Shown piece by piece: positions 7,850-16,102 of a DNA stretch of 24,109 nucleotides (position 1 is the stretch's first letter; each line of letters opens with the position of its first letter). Where the stretch lies: positions 1,360-25,468 of the IMG/VR virus record IMGVR_UViG_3300029448_000394; one strand, 5' to 3'. The notes beneath the pieces are model-generated. The model worked only from the letters and a program-made list of their open reading frames with translations. It did no database searches and was not told the origin of the DNA. This stretch comes from a virus. A program made the translations under genes and the position numbers.

Positions 7850-10275
7850 TGCTCTGTTCCTTTTTTTGTATCTGACCTTTCTATTGCATACATTATTGCT
7901 TCTTTTTCTGTTGCAAAGGTAGGTAACTCTTCACCAGTAATAAAATCAATAGGTCCATATTTTTCTACATAATTCCTCATAACATCATCGCTGTATTGTG
8001 AACCATCTTCTGCTACTGTAGGCATAGTGTAAAATCTATTACCTATCTGAAATGTAGTTGTACGTTCTGAATAGTCTTGTCTACCATCATTCCAAATAGT
8101 TCTACCAGATACAGTTTTCTTTCCAGTATCTACTAGACCACCCTCGTCATACCCAAATACACTTTTCATTTGACCAAGAATAGATTTTTTACCGTTAGGT
8201 TTAGGTGGTTCACTTAACTTTTGTATATCAAAAGGTTCATCAATTAGATCTGTCTTTTGTAAAAACTCTGTTAAAGATATTGTTTTAAACCTTTGCTTTG
8301 CAGGTAGACTACTGTCTGTAGCTACAAGAAATACTTTGGGAACCATTACATCCCTAAGAAGTTGGCCCTTGGCTTTAGGTTTAAACATTATCAAACCTGT
8401 TTCTGGTAATTGATGTTTTGAGTCCCGACTAATCGAATAGTTTTTAAAGGTATATTCATTTCCATCTAGCATTACTTTATCATATTCTTTTAGATTAAAT
8501 ACTTTCTCTAACTCTGGATAGCCTTTAAGTATATTTCTTACGTAGATTTGATCTGTTTTTTCAATAACATCTGCATCAAATTTATTTGGATTTTTACCTT
8601 CTTCTTTATAAACCCTTTGCTTAATTGCATCTCTATCTTCTATAGGGTCAACATAGACATCTGACTCCCCTAGTTTAGGGGATCTAACTCTATAAAGAGC
8701 GTCACCTGCTTTATCTACTTTACCTTCATATTCAGGGCTAGATCCTTCAACCTTTAACATAGCTTTCTCGTGATCTAATGGGAATACTTGATCAGGATTT
8801 TTGCCACCTCTAAGATATTTAGCCCTTGCTTGTACAAGTCTAGATTCTATTTCTCCTCCTGCACCCATATAAAATTTAAACTCCATATTTCTAGTAAGAT
8901 ACTGGGCAGCATAATCTTCTTTTGTAATTTCTGAAAGTTTTAAAAGATCTTCACCTATTTTGCCATAGTCTCGGATACCGTAGTTTTCCATAAAAGTTCT
9001 TGTAGCTTCTTCTATCCTTTTATTTATTTCTTTAGGTGGAACGTCATTTTTTCTTACATCACTAAAAACTTTATTTATTTCTTTAGAAAAATTTGGCTTA
9101 CTATCTTTAGGAAGATAATCAAAAAACTCTCTTAATCTTGGTTGTAATCTAGTTAAAATACTTATTCGTTTCATTGTTAGATCACGACGCATTGTATCTA
9201 CTTTATCTACAAGATCTTTAGTAACTTCATCAGGAATAAAGTCATTGTTAGCACCGATACTAAATCCTTCATAGTCTTGAATGGCGTGTTGTATTTCATG
9301 AAGAATTGTAGATTGTAACTGAGGCATAGATCTAATATCTAAAACCGCAGTATTAATATTAATTTTATTTTGACCTGGACTTTGACTTCCTAATTCATCA
9401 GTATTTGATTCGTAAAAAAGTACATCCATATCTTTTAAGTGTGGATATCTTTCAAACAATTTATCATGCTTAAAAAGTTCTGGAAGCTTTATTAAGCTAC
9501 TATTAGTTCTAAAGTTATCTATTACTTCGCTAGTAGTTAGGTTTTTATTAGCAGCAATATCAGCAAAGCTTACAACAGATTGTTTATCATCTATTTCATA
9601 ACGCCACTGTCTATCTTTAGGATTAATAAACCAACCTGTTTCTTTCCAAATCTTTTTGTTAAGATCGTAGAATGCAGCAGGATCATTAACATCTACTGTA
9701 TTTAAAGCCTCTGTAAATTTAGAACGGGCATCTGCAAATCTGGAGGTTTGATCATCATCTAGATCCATGCCTTTGCCACCAAAGGTTCGTAAAGCTCCTT
9801 TAGGGACTTTAAATCCCATACCAGCTGCAGCCATAGTAGGGGCCATACCAAACACATCACCATATGTTCCTCTGCCTTCCATTGCACCTTCAAGGGTTTC
9901 ATAGGCAGTAACAGCAATTGCTTTACCAAAATTTGCAACCTCACTTGCACTAGGAATGTAGTCATCACCTTGTAAGTAATTAGTTACGGCTTGTTTTCCT
10001 GTAGCTACAGCATCTTTTAATTTTTGTCTCTGTGTTCTTTGGTCTGGATCTAGTTTAACAATGTAAGTCTTTTCACTAAATTGCATTTTAAATAAAGGAT
10101 TACCTGCATCATCTTCACCTACTTGACGATCTGAAGGGCTAGCACCCGTAGGCCATTGCGTAAAAGGTACATTAGATAAATGGTGTTTAGTTTCAGGATC
10201 AGGCTCAGGTCTATCTTTACGTCTACGTCTACCTTCAGCATCAATATTAAAAAATGTTTGAGTTTCAGATTCCAT
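7846..10275 (-). CDS. Large polyvalent-type protein with HExxH metallopeptidase motif; likely internal virion protein
   Basis: 809 aa. Residues 211-230 (KETGWFINPKDRQWRYEIDD) and the region from about 310, with STILHEIQHAIQDYEGFS, match the metallopeptidase-like domain found in phage polyvalent proteins. HEIQH (326-330) is the zinc motif and the Glu residues of GEIESRLVQAR (474-484) are candidate third ligands. A further region (about 500-690) includes EGSSPEYEGKVDKAGDALYRV and a strand-rich segment. The last 100 residues carry GYDEGGLVDTG and a module ending ITGEELPTFATEKEAIMYA..RS, which recurs at the ends of many phage internal proteins. It overlaps the next gene by 4 bp and the previous one by 11 bp. 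The probable role is an ejected or internal virion protein; proteolytic activity is unproven. Confidence 0.75.
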   Translation of the reverse strand: MESETQTFFNIDAEGRRRRKDRPEPDPETKHHLSNVPFTQWPTGASPSDRQVGEDDAGNPLFKMQFSEKTYIVKLDPDQRTQRQKLKDAVATGKQAVTNYLQGDDYIPSASEVANFGKAIAVTAYETLEGAMEGRGTYGDVFGMAPTMAAAGMGFKVPKGALRTFGGKGMDLDDDQTSRFADARSKFTEALNTVDVNDPAAFYDLNKKIWKETGWFINPKDRQWRYEIDDKQSVVSFADIAANKNLTTSEVIDNFRTNSSLIKLPELFKHDKLFERYPHLKDMDVLFYESNTDELGSQSPGQNKININTAVLDIRSMPQLQSTILHEIQHAIQDYEGFSIGANNDFIPDEVTKDLVDKVDTMRRDLTMKRISILTRLQPRLREFFDYLPKDSKPNFSKEINKVFSDVRKNDVPPKEINKRIEEATRTFMENYGIRDYGKIGEDLLKLSEITKEDYAAQYLTRNMEFKFYMGAGGEIESRLVQARAKYLRGGKNPDQVFPLDHEKAMLKVEGSSPEYEGKVDKAGDALYRVRSPKLGESDVYVDPIEDRDAIKQRVYKEEGKNPNKFDADVIEKTDQIYVRNILKGYPELEKVFNLKEYDKVMLDGNEYTFKNYSISRDSKHQLPETGLIMFKPKAKGQLLRDVMVPKVFLVATDSSLPAKQRFKTISLTEFLQKTDLIDEPFDIQKLSEPPKPNGKKSILGQMKSVFGYDEGGLVDTGKKTVSGRTIWNDGRQDYSERTTTFQIGNRFYTMPTVAEDGSQYSDDVMRNYVEKYGPIDFITGEELPTFATEKEAIMYAIERSDTKKGTEQ

Positions 10276-10450
10276 TTACGTAACCTCTAAGCTCTATCAT
10301 TTCTTTAAGTACAGCTATTCTACCTTGATACCGTAGCATCTGATCCATGTCTTTAGAAGCTGCCAGATATTTATAATTACTCTGTAGCCTAGTTTCCATC
10401 TCTTCGACAAAAGGTTCCCAAAGCTCTGGGTTGTTTACAAACGTCTTCAT
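10265..10450 (-). CDS. Small helical protein following portal, unknown
   Basis: 61 aa. The ATG at 10450 overlaps the portal stop by four bases (ATGA), and the C-terminus overlaps the next gene by 11 bp, so translational coupling is likely. The protein is almost all helix (WEPFVEEMETRLQSNYKYL, then MDQMLRYQGRIAVLKEMIEL). Small helical proteins are common just after portal genes in marine short-tailed phages. A portal-associated or assembly role would be guesswork. Confidence 0.75.
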   Translation of the reverse strand: MKTFVNNPELWEPFVEEMETRLQSNYKYLAASKDMDQMLRYQGRIAVLKEMIELRGYVNGI

Positions 10451-12552
10451 TCTTGTGGACCTTCACCAGTATTAGCTGAGAAGCCCGGAGCGCCCGGTGG
10501 AGGGGTCATCCCTGTTCCTATAGTACCACCTCCAGCTCCTGTAGGGTCCATCACTCCTGTGCCTGCTGGTGGCTTCTGTGGGCCTCCCTGCTGTGGGACT
10601 CCCTGTGGAGAGGGTGCTGGTTCTTTCTGAGCCATAAACTCTTTTAGTATCTCAGCTTGTACTGCAGCCTCTGCCATGTTGTTACCAACCTTATCTGGAT
10701 CAAGATCCATAGACTTGGCAATCTCTCTAACAATGTAATCCATTCTAGCAAACGGAGCAAGAGCTGGATTTTGTACCACTTGTAAAAACTGCATAAGTCT
10801 TTGACTACGTACCTCTGTAGCCATTAGGCTTTCTGTTCCACGAGCTTTAACTTCTAAGTCACCTTTGATATCAGGGTCAAAGTTAAACTGCATATTAAAA
10901 TTAAAGAATGCTTTACCTAGTGGAGCTAACAAGTAGTCATCTAAGTTTTTTACTACATTTCGTATAGAACCATTAGCAGCAGACATAAGCATACTAATGC
11001 CAGAAGCTGTACGTCCAACACCTGAAACTCCTGTCTGACCATGAGCAAAGCTAGGGAAGCCTGTACTCTCGTCTGCTAATACACGGGCCTTATCAAACAT
11101 CATCATGTTTTCTGTAGATACATTAGGAAACTTAGTACCAAAGATAGCTTGTCCCGGCGCACCAGCAGCTCTACGGAATATCTTACCGGGATACACAGCA
11201 AGGTCTTGTCCGGGAACTAAGTTGTTTTCATCTACTTCAATTAGTAGATTACCTGACAGTGCAGCATTATCTACTGCCATACGCATAAAGCCATTCATAA
11301 GCATCTGCGTATCTTCCATGTTTTCTGCTAGCCCTACACCAAACAAAGAGTAAGGGTTAACTTCATAAGGGGCAGAAAAGTAAGGGATGTAGGAAGGAGT
11401 AAAAGGATTCATTACTAAACGTAAGACCTGACCATTACAAATCCAAACATTAACGCTTAGTTGGTCCATGTCTTTTAGTTCTTTAGGGATATCAACATCC
11501 TGTTGCTCTAAGATTTCTGTATCTACATAACCCCAAAACTCTAGTACTTCAAAACGTGTAGTGTCATAAGTTGCAGACTCATCCTCCATTGTGTGTTCCC
11601 ACCACTTTTTATCATAGGATTCACCATTTTGAATTGCTATATCAATAGCGTTATCACGGAAAAAAGGTCTGCGTTTTAGTCCACGCATTTGAGAACGAGA
11701 CATCTTATGTCGTTCTATAACATACTCGGCCTCTTCCATTGTTGTAGCATCTGGGTCAGGATAGAAGTTCCAGATAGATACGTTAGAAGTTTGAGGGATG
11801 GTTTTAAATACTGGGGAGTAATTACCCTCTTCATCCCAATTTGCATATTCCTTATCTATAGCAAATGGGCCTTTCATTACACCAGTACCAAATAAAGCAC
11901 ACTCAAAGGCTGTAGACCTAAGATGTTTCTTGGCATGGGATTCTTCTAATTGATCATGAATTTGTTTTTCCATTTTCTTAGCTGCTACTTCAGCAGGAAA
12001 AAACTGTGGAGCAGTAGGAGTTTTAGCAGAACCTTTTTGTAGATCGTCTCCAACTAAGTTTAAAGTATTAGATAATTCACTTTTACGTTCTAAAAAATCT
12101 TGCATAGTTTCTCCGGGCATAAGTCCTGAGTCACCATTTTGTTCTAAAGCTTCTCGTTGATCTTTGTTTGTTTCAAAATGTACAACTTCTTCTACACCAT
12201 CAGGTAGTTTACTTGGGTCAATAGTTAGAGGAAATTTGTTACTACCTAAAAGGACTTCAGCAATCTGACCATAAGCAGCAAGAACTTTAGTCTTAGTTAC
12301 TTTTACAAAGATACGAGATTTTTCAGTAGAGGTAAATTGAACATCACTGCTATAAATACCACGGTAGTTCTGATAAGATTTAATCCATCGTTGTTCTTCT
12401 GTTTCTCTGGCTGTCTCTGCTTTGTTATATTTACTGGTAACAAAGTTTAGTATTGATCCAGACTTAGGATCATAAACAGTATCTGGTTTCATATCTTCAA
12501 GAGAAGAAGACTCTTCCAGATCCATAATCATTTCTTCAGTTGTTTCAGCCAT
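10447..12552 (-). CDS. Portal (head-tail connector) protein
   Basis: 701 aa, a length normal for portals of P22-like and marine short-tailed phages. It starts at the ATG at 12552, shortly after the large terminase stop. Recognisable features include the helical N-terminal region KYNKAETARETEEQRWIKSYQNYRG, the KTKVLAAYGQIAEVLLG segment, NVSIWNFYPDPDATTMEEAEYVIERHKMSRSQM (a strongly conserved portal wing stretch), the NPFTPSYIPYFSAPYEVNPYSLFGVG region, and ENMEDTQMLMNGFMRMAVDNAAL, which precedes the crown. The C-terminus is Gly/Pro-rich and disordered. It forms the ring through which the terminase pumps DNA. Position directly after the large terminase supports the call. Confidence 0.88.
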   Translation of the reverse strand: MAETTEEMIMDLEESSSLEDMKPDTVYDPKSGSILNFVTSKYNKAETARETEEQRWIKSYQNYRGIYSSDVQFTSTEKSRIFVKVTKTKVLAAYGQIAEVLLGSNKFPLTIDPSKLPDGVEEVVHFETNKDQREALEQNGDSGLMPGETMQDFLERKSELSNTLNLVGDDLQKGSAKTPTAPQFFPAEVAAKKMEKQIHDQLEESHAKKHLRSTAFECALFGTGVMKGPFAIDKEYANWDEEGNYSPVFKTIPQTSNVSIWNFYPDPDATTMEEAEYVIERHKMSRSQMRGLKRRPFFRDNAIDIAIQNGESYDKKWWEHTMEDESATYDTTRFEVLEFWGYVDTEILEQQDVDIPKELKDMDQLSVNVWICNGQVLRLVMNPFTPSYIPYFSAPYEVNPYSLFGVGLAENMEDTQMLMNGFMRMAVDNAALSGNLLIEVDENNLVPGQDLAVYPGKIFRRAAGAPGQAIFGTKFPNVSTENMMMFDKARVLADESTGFPSFAHGQTGVSGVGRTASGISMLMSAANGSIRNVVKNLDDYLLAPLGKAFFNFNMQFNFDPDIKGDLEVKARGTESLMATEVRSQRLMQFLQVVQNPALAPFARMDYIVREIAKSMDLDPDKVGNNMAEAAVQAEILKEFMAQKEPAPSPQGVPQQGGPQKPPAGTGVMDPTGAGGGTIGTGMTPPPGAPGFSANTGEGPQE

Positions 12553-12561
12553 GTTTTTTCC

Positions 12562-14106
12562 TTAATAACCAAATGTTGCATCTGCTGCTTGAAATCCTGA
12601 TCGTTGTGTAGCTGGATCAAAATCAAAGATACTACTTCTTGGTCTTGTCATTATTCCGTACCGTAAGGCATCGTATAGGTGATCTTCTGCGTTTGTGTCT
12701 ACATCTTCTGGGTTATTTTTATCAAGAGGTATGGAAGGTAATTGAGAGATGGTATTTGTGCAAGTGTTAAAAAATACCAATCTAGCTTCTTCTGTAAACT
12801 CATCTACTTGTAACCTTCTATGTAATTCATTTTTACCTGCTACCCTAGAACCTTTAGATCTATCTGATGGTCTCCAACGACAACCTTTATGAATCATTTG
12901 TTCAGCTAGGCTGGGACCAGTGTCACCACGATTATGCCAAAGAGAGGAGTCAAGAACTCCATACCGTATTTTTTCACCCTCTTCTGCTTCTAAGATCATA
13001 TCAGCTAGGTCAGTAGCTATGACCTTTGAGCAATACATTTCTCTATATACAATTAGCTGTTCTGATGGACTAACAGCAAACCAGACAACTCCTGTATAAG
13101 AACCATAACCATAGTCACAAGCTCTAAACCTTGCCCAGTTATGTGGAATCTCAAAGGGTTCTATTACATGATCCCTTCGGTTAAACTCTGGAAACGCAGC
13201 TCCTTCGTTTATATCCCAATCACCCTCAAGCAATTGACGTCTTTGATGTTCTGGCAGAGATAAAAGGTTAGCTTCATACATTCCGTCTTCTGCTAGATAC
13301 GGGTTATCGAAGAGGGTGGCTGGTATAAATTTTCTTTTGAACAGAGGCTCACCCTCTCTGCTATGACCTTTAGGCCAAGCAATCGTATTACCATATTCAT
13401 CAGTAGCCCAGAAAGAATTGTTAGATGGGGAGGGATTAATAAATGTACGTTTAACCCACTGATGACCGGGACCGCCGGGGTTACTGGTTGCCCTCATGTA
13501 CAAAGGTAATCCACTTTCTTTAGTTGTACGTAATCTTGAGCGCATATAATTCCAAGGGTAAGGTGTAGGCCACTGTGTAAGTTCATCAAAACCAATCCAG
13601 TTAAATGCCTGACCCTGATATCTCATGACATCATCTTCACGATCTAGGTAACTCATCCAAAGAGTAGCTCCACTAGGTGCTACCCAAGTCTTATCTCTTT
13701 CCATAAACTTAATTCCTGGAACTGCTCTAGGATACAGCTCTTTAGATATAGAAATAAGTTCTCTTAGTTCTTCTGTACTTCTACGTACAAGAAGCATACT
13801 TGCGTGTCTATTACCAAAGTACCTAATAGGATCTACAACTAGGCTATAAGACTTACCACCACCTGCTGATCCACCGTATAATACTTCTTGCTCTGTTGCA
13901 GCTAAAAAAGAAGTTTGTGGACCTGCATTAGGTTTAAATACAACTTCTCTATTTAACTCTGGTTCCCTAACTTCCGCTTGCTTCAACTTCGGTGTAGGTA
14001 GTTCTTTTGATTCTTTCTTCGATCTTACGCGCTTTGTCACACGCTTCTTTGTACTTCTCGGCATAATAATTTGCGTTTGTAAGGTCTCTCTTGTTTTTTC
14101 GCTCAC
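12562..14106 (-). CDS. terL: Terminase large subunit (packaging ATPase/nuclease)
   Basis: 514 aa from a GTG at 14106. The Walker A motif is GGSAGGGKS (residues 78-86) and Walker B with the catalytic acid is IGFDE (171-175). Nuclease-domain acids are visible in FRACDYGYGS, RYGVLDSSLW and the late DHLYDALRYG. It docks on the portal, hydrolyses ATP to package DNA and cuts the concatemer. The start is uncertain. GTG at 14106 overlaps the preceding gene by 140 bp, and an in-frame ATG at 14064 overlaps it by 98 bp; neither has a clear ribosome site. The first 50 residues are Lys/Arg-rich and may be partly an artefact of that overlap. The conserved domain itself is unambiguous. Confidence 0.95.
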   Translation of the reverse strand: MSEKTRETLQTQIIMPRSTKKRVTKRVRSKKESKELPTPKLKQAEVREPELNREVVFKPNAGPQTSFLAATEQEVLYGGSAGGGKSYSLVVDPIRYFGNRHASMLLVRRSTEELRELISISKELYPRAVPGIKFMERDKTWVAPSGATLWMSYLDREDDVMRYQGQAFNWIGFDELTQWPTPYPWNYMRSRLRTTKESGLPLYMRATSNPGGPGHQWVKRTFINPSPSNNSFWATDEYGNTIAWPKGHSREGEPLFKRKFIPATLFDNPYLAEDGMYEANLLSLPEHQRRQLLEGDWDINEGAAFPEFNRRDHVIEPFEIPHNWARFRACDYGYGSYTGVVWFAVSPSEQLIVYREMYCSKVIATDLADMILEAEEGEKIRYGVLDSSLWHNRGDTGPSLAEQMIHKGCRWRPSDRSKGSRVAGKNELHRRLQVDEFTEEARLVFFNTCTNTISQLPSIPLDKNNPEDVDTNAEDHLYDALRYGIMTRPRSSIFDFDPATQRSGFQAADATFGY

Positions 14107-14386
14107 GGTTTATTCTTTCATGTAACGCAGAAGGACCAATCTTTCTTCCTGACCTAGTAGTTAACCATGCTGCAACATCTTTGTAGGTGTAGTTCTTTAA
14201 ATGCTTCTTAGCAAGTTCGTAAAGCTCTAGCTCTTCTGGTATTGGTATAAGTATATCTTTATCTTCTGGATCTTCATAGTAACCAAAAGGTACACTATAA
14301 CCAATTCTTACTACAGGAAACCAAACCTTTTTCTTGTTAAGTATAGTAGGTTTTGGTAGTCTCCAACTCTTGTTAACCCTGCTCAT
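13967..14386 (-). CDS. Recombinase-domain-like HTH protein between the terminase genes
   Basis: 139 aa. The start ATG at 14386 overlaps the small terminase end by 14 bp. The centre (VPFGYYEDPEDKDILIPI, then EELELYELAKKHLKNYTYKDVAAWLTT and KIGPSALHERI) follows the pattern of the recombinase domain of large serine recombinases (PxGY...L..I.EE...V..I......S...IA..LN), which carries a DNA-binding helix-turn-helix. There is no resolvase catalytic domain. The C-terminal tail is a charged helix. Its position suggests a DNA-recognition accessory of packaging, but that is inference. It overlaps the large terminase frame substantially. Confidence 0.75.
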   Translation of the reverse strand: MSRVNKSWRLPKPTILNKKKVWFPVVRIGYSVPFGYYEDPEDKDILIPIPEELELYELAKKHLKNYTYKDVAAWLTTRSGRKIGPSALHERINRERKNKRDLTNANYYAEKYKEACDKARKIEERIKRTTYTEVEASGS

Positions 14387-14732
14387 TATCTTTCTCAGGT
14401 AAGATAAACAACGGACTAACTGCTTTAACTTCTACCTTGTCGGTCTTAACAAATCCAGCTCGATCTAAAAGATCTTTAGCCGCAATCATCTTTTCTTTAT
14501 TACCTAGCTCTGTTGGATCATCCATAACTTCAGACATAGCCCAAGCAGCTCTAGTGCCTTTAGTGGCAATAAATCTTTTAGTAGCTTCTGCTATCTCTTC
14601 ATGTAAGGACTCTAGTAACTGCGCTGTAGAAGCAGTGTTGGAATACCCTGCTACTCTCATAGCTTTTCTGGGTATTCCTTTACACTCATTTGTAAACAGG
14701 GCATCTAAAAAAGCTTGCTGTTGAGGGGTCAT
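14373..14732 (-). CDS. terS: Terminase small subunit (putative)
   Basis: 119 aa. The N-terminal TPQQQAFLDALFTNECKG and KAMRVAGYSNTASTAQLLESL show the helical opening seen in terminase small subunits (a region for reiterated DNA binding), followed by a helix with AAWAMSEVMDDP and NKEKMIAAKDLLDRAGFVK, which is a frequent TerS signature. The short C-terminal tail (VKAVSPLFILPEK) would contact the large subunit. The start ATG at 14732 has AAGGA about 6 nt upstream and lies 9 bp after the DUF1127 gene. Next-but-one to the large terminase, it would recognise the packaging site. Confidence 0.8.
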   Translation of the reverse strand: MTPQQQAFLDALFTNECKGIPRKAMRVAGYSNTASTAQLLESLHEEIAEATKRFIATKGTRAAWAMSEVMDDPTELGNKEKMIAAKDLLDRAGFVKTDKVEVKAVSPLFILPEKDNEQG

Positions 14733-14741
14733 AATCTATCC

Positions 14742-14894
14742 TTAGACTGATTCTTTACCGTAGAATTTTTGTTTAATTTCTCCACGGGTAATTCCAATAT
14801 CTTTAAGAGCTTTATCTGACATATTCTGTAACTGCCAGTACGCTACTCTACGTTCTTGTGCTTTCTGTATTGTTTTAATAAATTTCTTAAACAT
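14742..14894 (-). CDS. DUF1127 (YjiS-like) small protein
   Basis: 50 aa. I chose the ATG at 14894 because AAGGAG lies 6 nt upstream; an in-frame ATG further upstream (14936) has no ribosome site. Residues 15-40 (RRVAYWQLQNMSDKALKDIG, then ITRGEI) match the DUF1127 core, in which an Arg-rich helix is followed by L..L.D..L.DIGI.R.EI. In alphaproteobacteria such small proteins are abundant and some bind RNA and influence small-RNA turnover. A hairpin lies upstream (14965-14988) and TATAAC occurs at 14925-14930 on the minus strand, though no matching -35 is seen. In a phage late block this gene is out of place and may act on host RNA metabolism. That last point is inference. Confidence 0.85.
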   Translation of the reverse strand: MFKKFIKTIQKAQERRVAYWQLQNMSDKALKDIGITRGEIKQKFYGKESV

Positions 14895-14964
14895 GGTATA
14901 CTCCTTATGTTTGACCATAAGTAAGTTATACCACATCTAAGTAAAAATTTATACAGACATTAAT

Positions 14965-14988
14965 GCAACCCCGTTATGTTGGGATTGC
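14965..14988 (-). terminator. Hairpin after the 193-aa gene (terminator-like)
   Basis: In transcript order GCAATCCC pairs with GGGGTTGC (8 bp, one G-U) around an 8-nt loop, starting 7 nt after the stop of the gene ending at 14996. It is followed by ATTAATGTCTGTATAAATTTTTAC, so the T-run is weak and late. It may be a partial terminator separating the first late segment from DUF1127 and the packaging genes. Confidence 0.5.
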
Positions 14989-14995
14989 AAGTAGT

Positions 14996-15577
14996 TTAGT
15001 GTACTGAATACTCTAGTTCAACAGTAAACCTACCTGCAGATGCATCACCATTAAGAGTAGTGGTAGCAAATACGTACAAGTTTGTGTTTGCAATAGGTGC
15101 TTGTACCAGTGGATCAAAAATATGATATCCTGCTGCATCCAGATCAAGGTCAACTTCAGTTACTGAATCAGTAGCAGAAATACGTGGATTAAATGATGCA
15201 ACTCCTGCACCTACAATTTCTGTACCTGAGGATACAACAGCAGCATTAGTAGCAATGCCAGATGTAGGATTAAGTGCTAGGCCACCTACAAGTGTTGGTC
15301 CTGCGACAGTAGTAATAAATACTAATGCACGGTGGATAAAGAATTTAGTTGGAGTTACGATACCTGATGGGGTATTAGTATCCAATGTACCTAGTTCTAC
15401 AAGGCAGTCTCCATCTGCATAAGCTGTTCCTGTATCGGTATCTGCAAGTGAACCTACAAAGGTTTGAATCTTGCGTGTACCAAAAGAGTGTAACAGGCCT
15501 GTGCCTGTAATTCCAGTACCAAAGCTTACGTTATCTTCGTAGGCTTCAATACCTTTTGTAAAAGTTGTAGTAGACAT
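14996..15577 (-). CDS. Beta-rich virion-like protein, unknown
   Basis: 193 aa. The start ATG at 15577 has AAAAGGA 8 nt upstream. It is low in charge, rich in Thr, Gly, Ala and Val, and reads as alternating strands (GTRKIQTFVGSLA, KFFIHRALVFITTVAGPTLVGGLALN, NTNLYVFATTTLNG, GRFTVELEYSVH). There is no catalytic motif. It ends at a hairpin, which suggests it closes a transcription segment. Composition recalls head decoration proteins and is close in style to the protein at 3064-3600. It is probably structural, but no family was recognised. Confidence 0.65.
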   Translation of the reverse strand: MSTTTFTKGIEAYEDNVSFGTGITGTGLLHSFGTRKIQTFVGSLADTDTGTAYADGDCLVELGTLDTNTPSGIVTPTKFFIHRALVFITTVAGPTLVGGLALNPTSGIATNAAVVSSGTEIVGAGVASFNPRISATDSVTEVDLDLDAAGYHIFDPLVQAPIANTNLYVFATTTLNGDASAGRFTVELEYSVH

Positions 15578-15625
15578 AATTAAATCCTTTTGTCTTAGTT
15601 TCTTGTGAGTTGATCACTTATATTT

Positions 15626-16099
15626 TTATTTCTTATTTTGGTTTCCAGTTTTCTTTGGTTTAGGGGAAGAACTATTTTGAGGTTTCGGAGCACCGGGAAG
15701 GTTAGCTCTTCGCTTATCAACCTTTCGCTGAAACAGTTCCATCTCACCATCACCGCGACCTTTACCTACTGTAGCAGGGGAAAGCTTACGAGATCTAATA
15801 CCATTACCAGAACGTGGGTTAGGGGTATTTGCTCCTTTCTTTTGAGCATCCTTACCGCCTTTATATGTGATAGCAGCATCACTACCCATACCAGGTTTGC
15901 TAGCACTTTTACCTTTTAGGTCAGTTGCATATACCGCAGCCATAACTTTACCAGCTTTGTTTGTATAATATAAAGCACCATCTTTTTTAGCTGCTGCAAT
16001 ACTTTTATACTTCTTAGCTTTAGCTTTTTCTTTTGAAAGGGTAGAACCCTTTTCTTTAATTTTTCGGTTGAGGTGTTCCCTCAGAGATTCTTTAGCCAT
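15626..16099 (-). CDS. Very basic small protein with YYTNKAGKVMAAVYA motif
   Basis: 157 aa, strongly Lys-rich. Residues about 25-62 (KAKKYKSIAAAKKDGALYYT, then NKAGKVMAAVYATDLKG) look like a compact small domain that I recall from marine viral hypothetical proteins. The rest is a disordered basic tail ending in SSPKPKKTGNQNKK. It follows the KGG-repeat gene by 3 bp. High positive charge suggests nucleic-acid binding or virion DNA association, but no function is established. Confidence 0.7.
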   Translation of the reverse strand: MAKESLREHLNRKIKEKGSTLSKEKAKAKKYKSIAAAKKDGALYYTNKAGKVMAAVYATDLKGKSASKPGMGSDAAITYKGGKDAQKKGANTPNPRSGNGIRSRKLSPATVGKGRGDGEMELFQRKVDKRRANLPGAPKPQNSSSPKPKKTGNQNKK

Positions 16100-16102
16100 T
16101 GT

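Noticed and set aside
9759-9968. 69-codon minus-strand frame within the 809-aa gene
   Set aside because: It is a shifted reading of the same strand with a Leu/Val-rich pattern and no site of its own.
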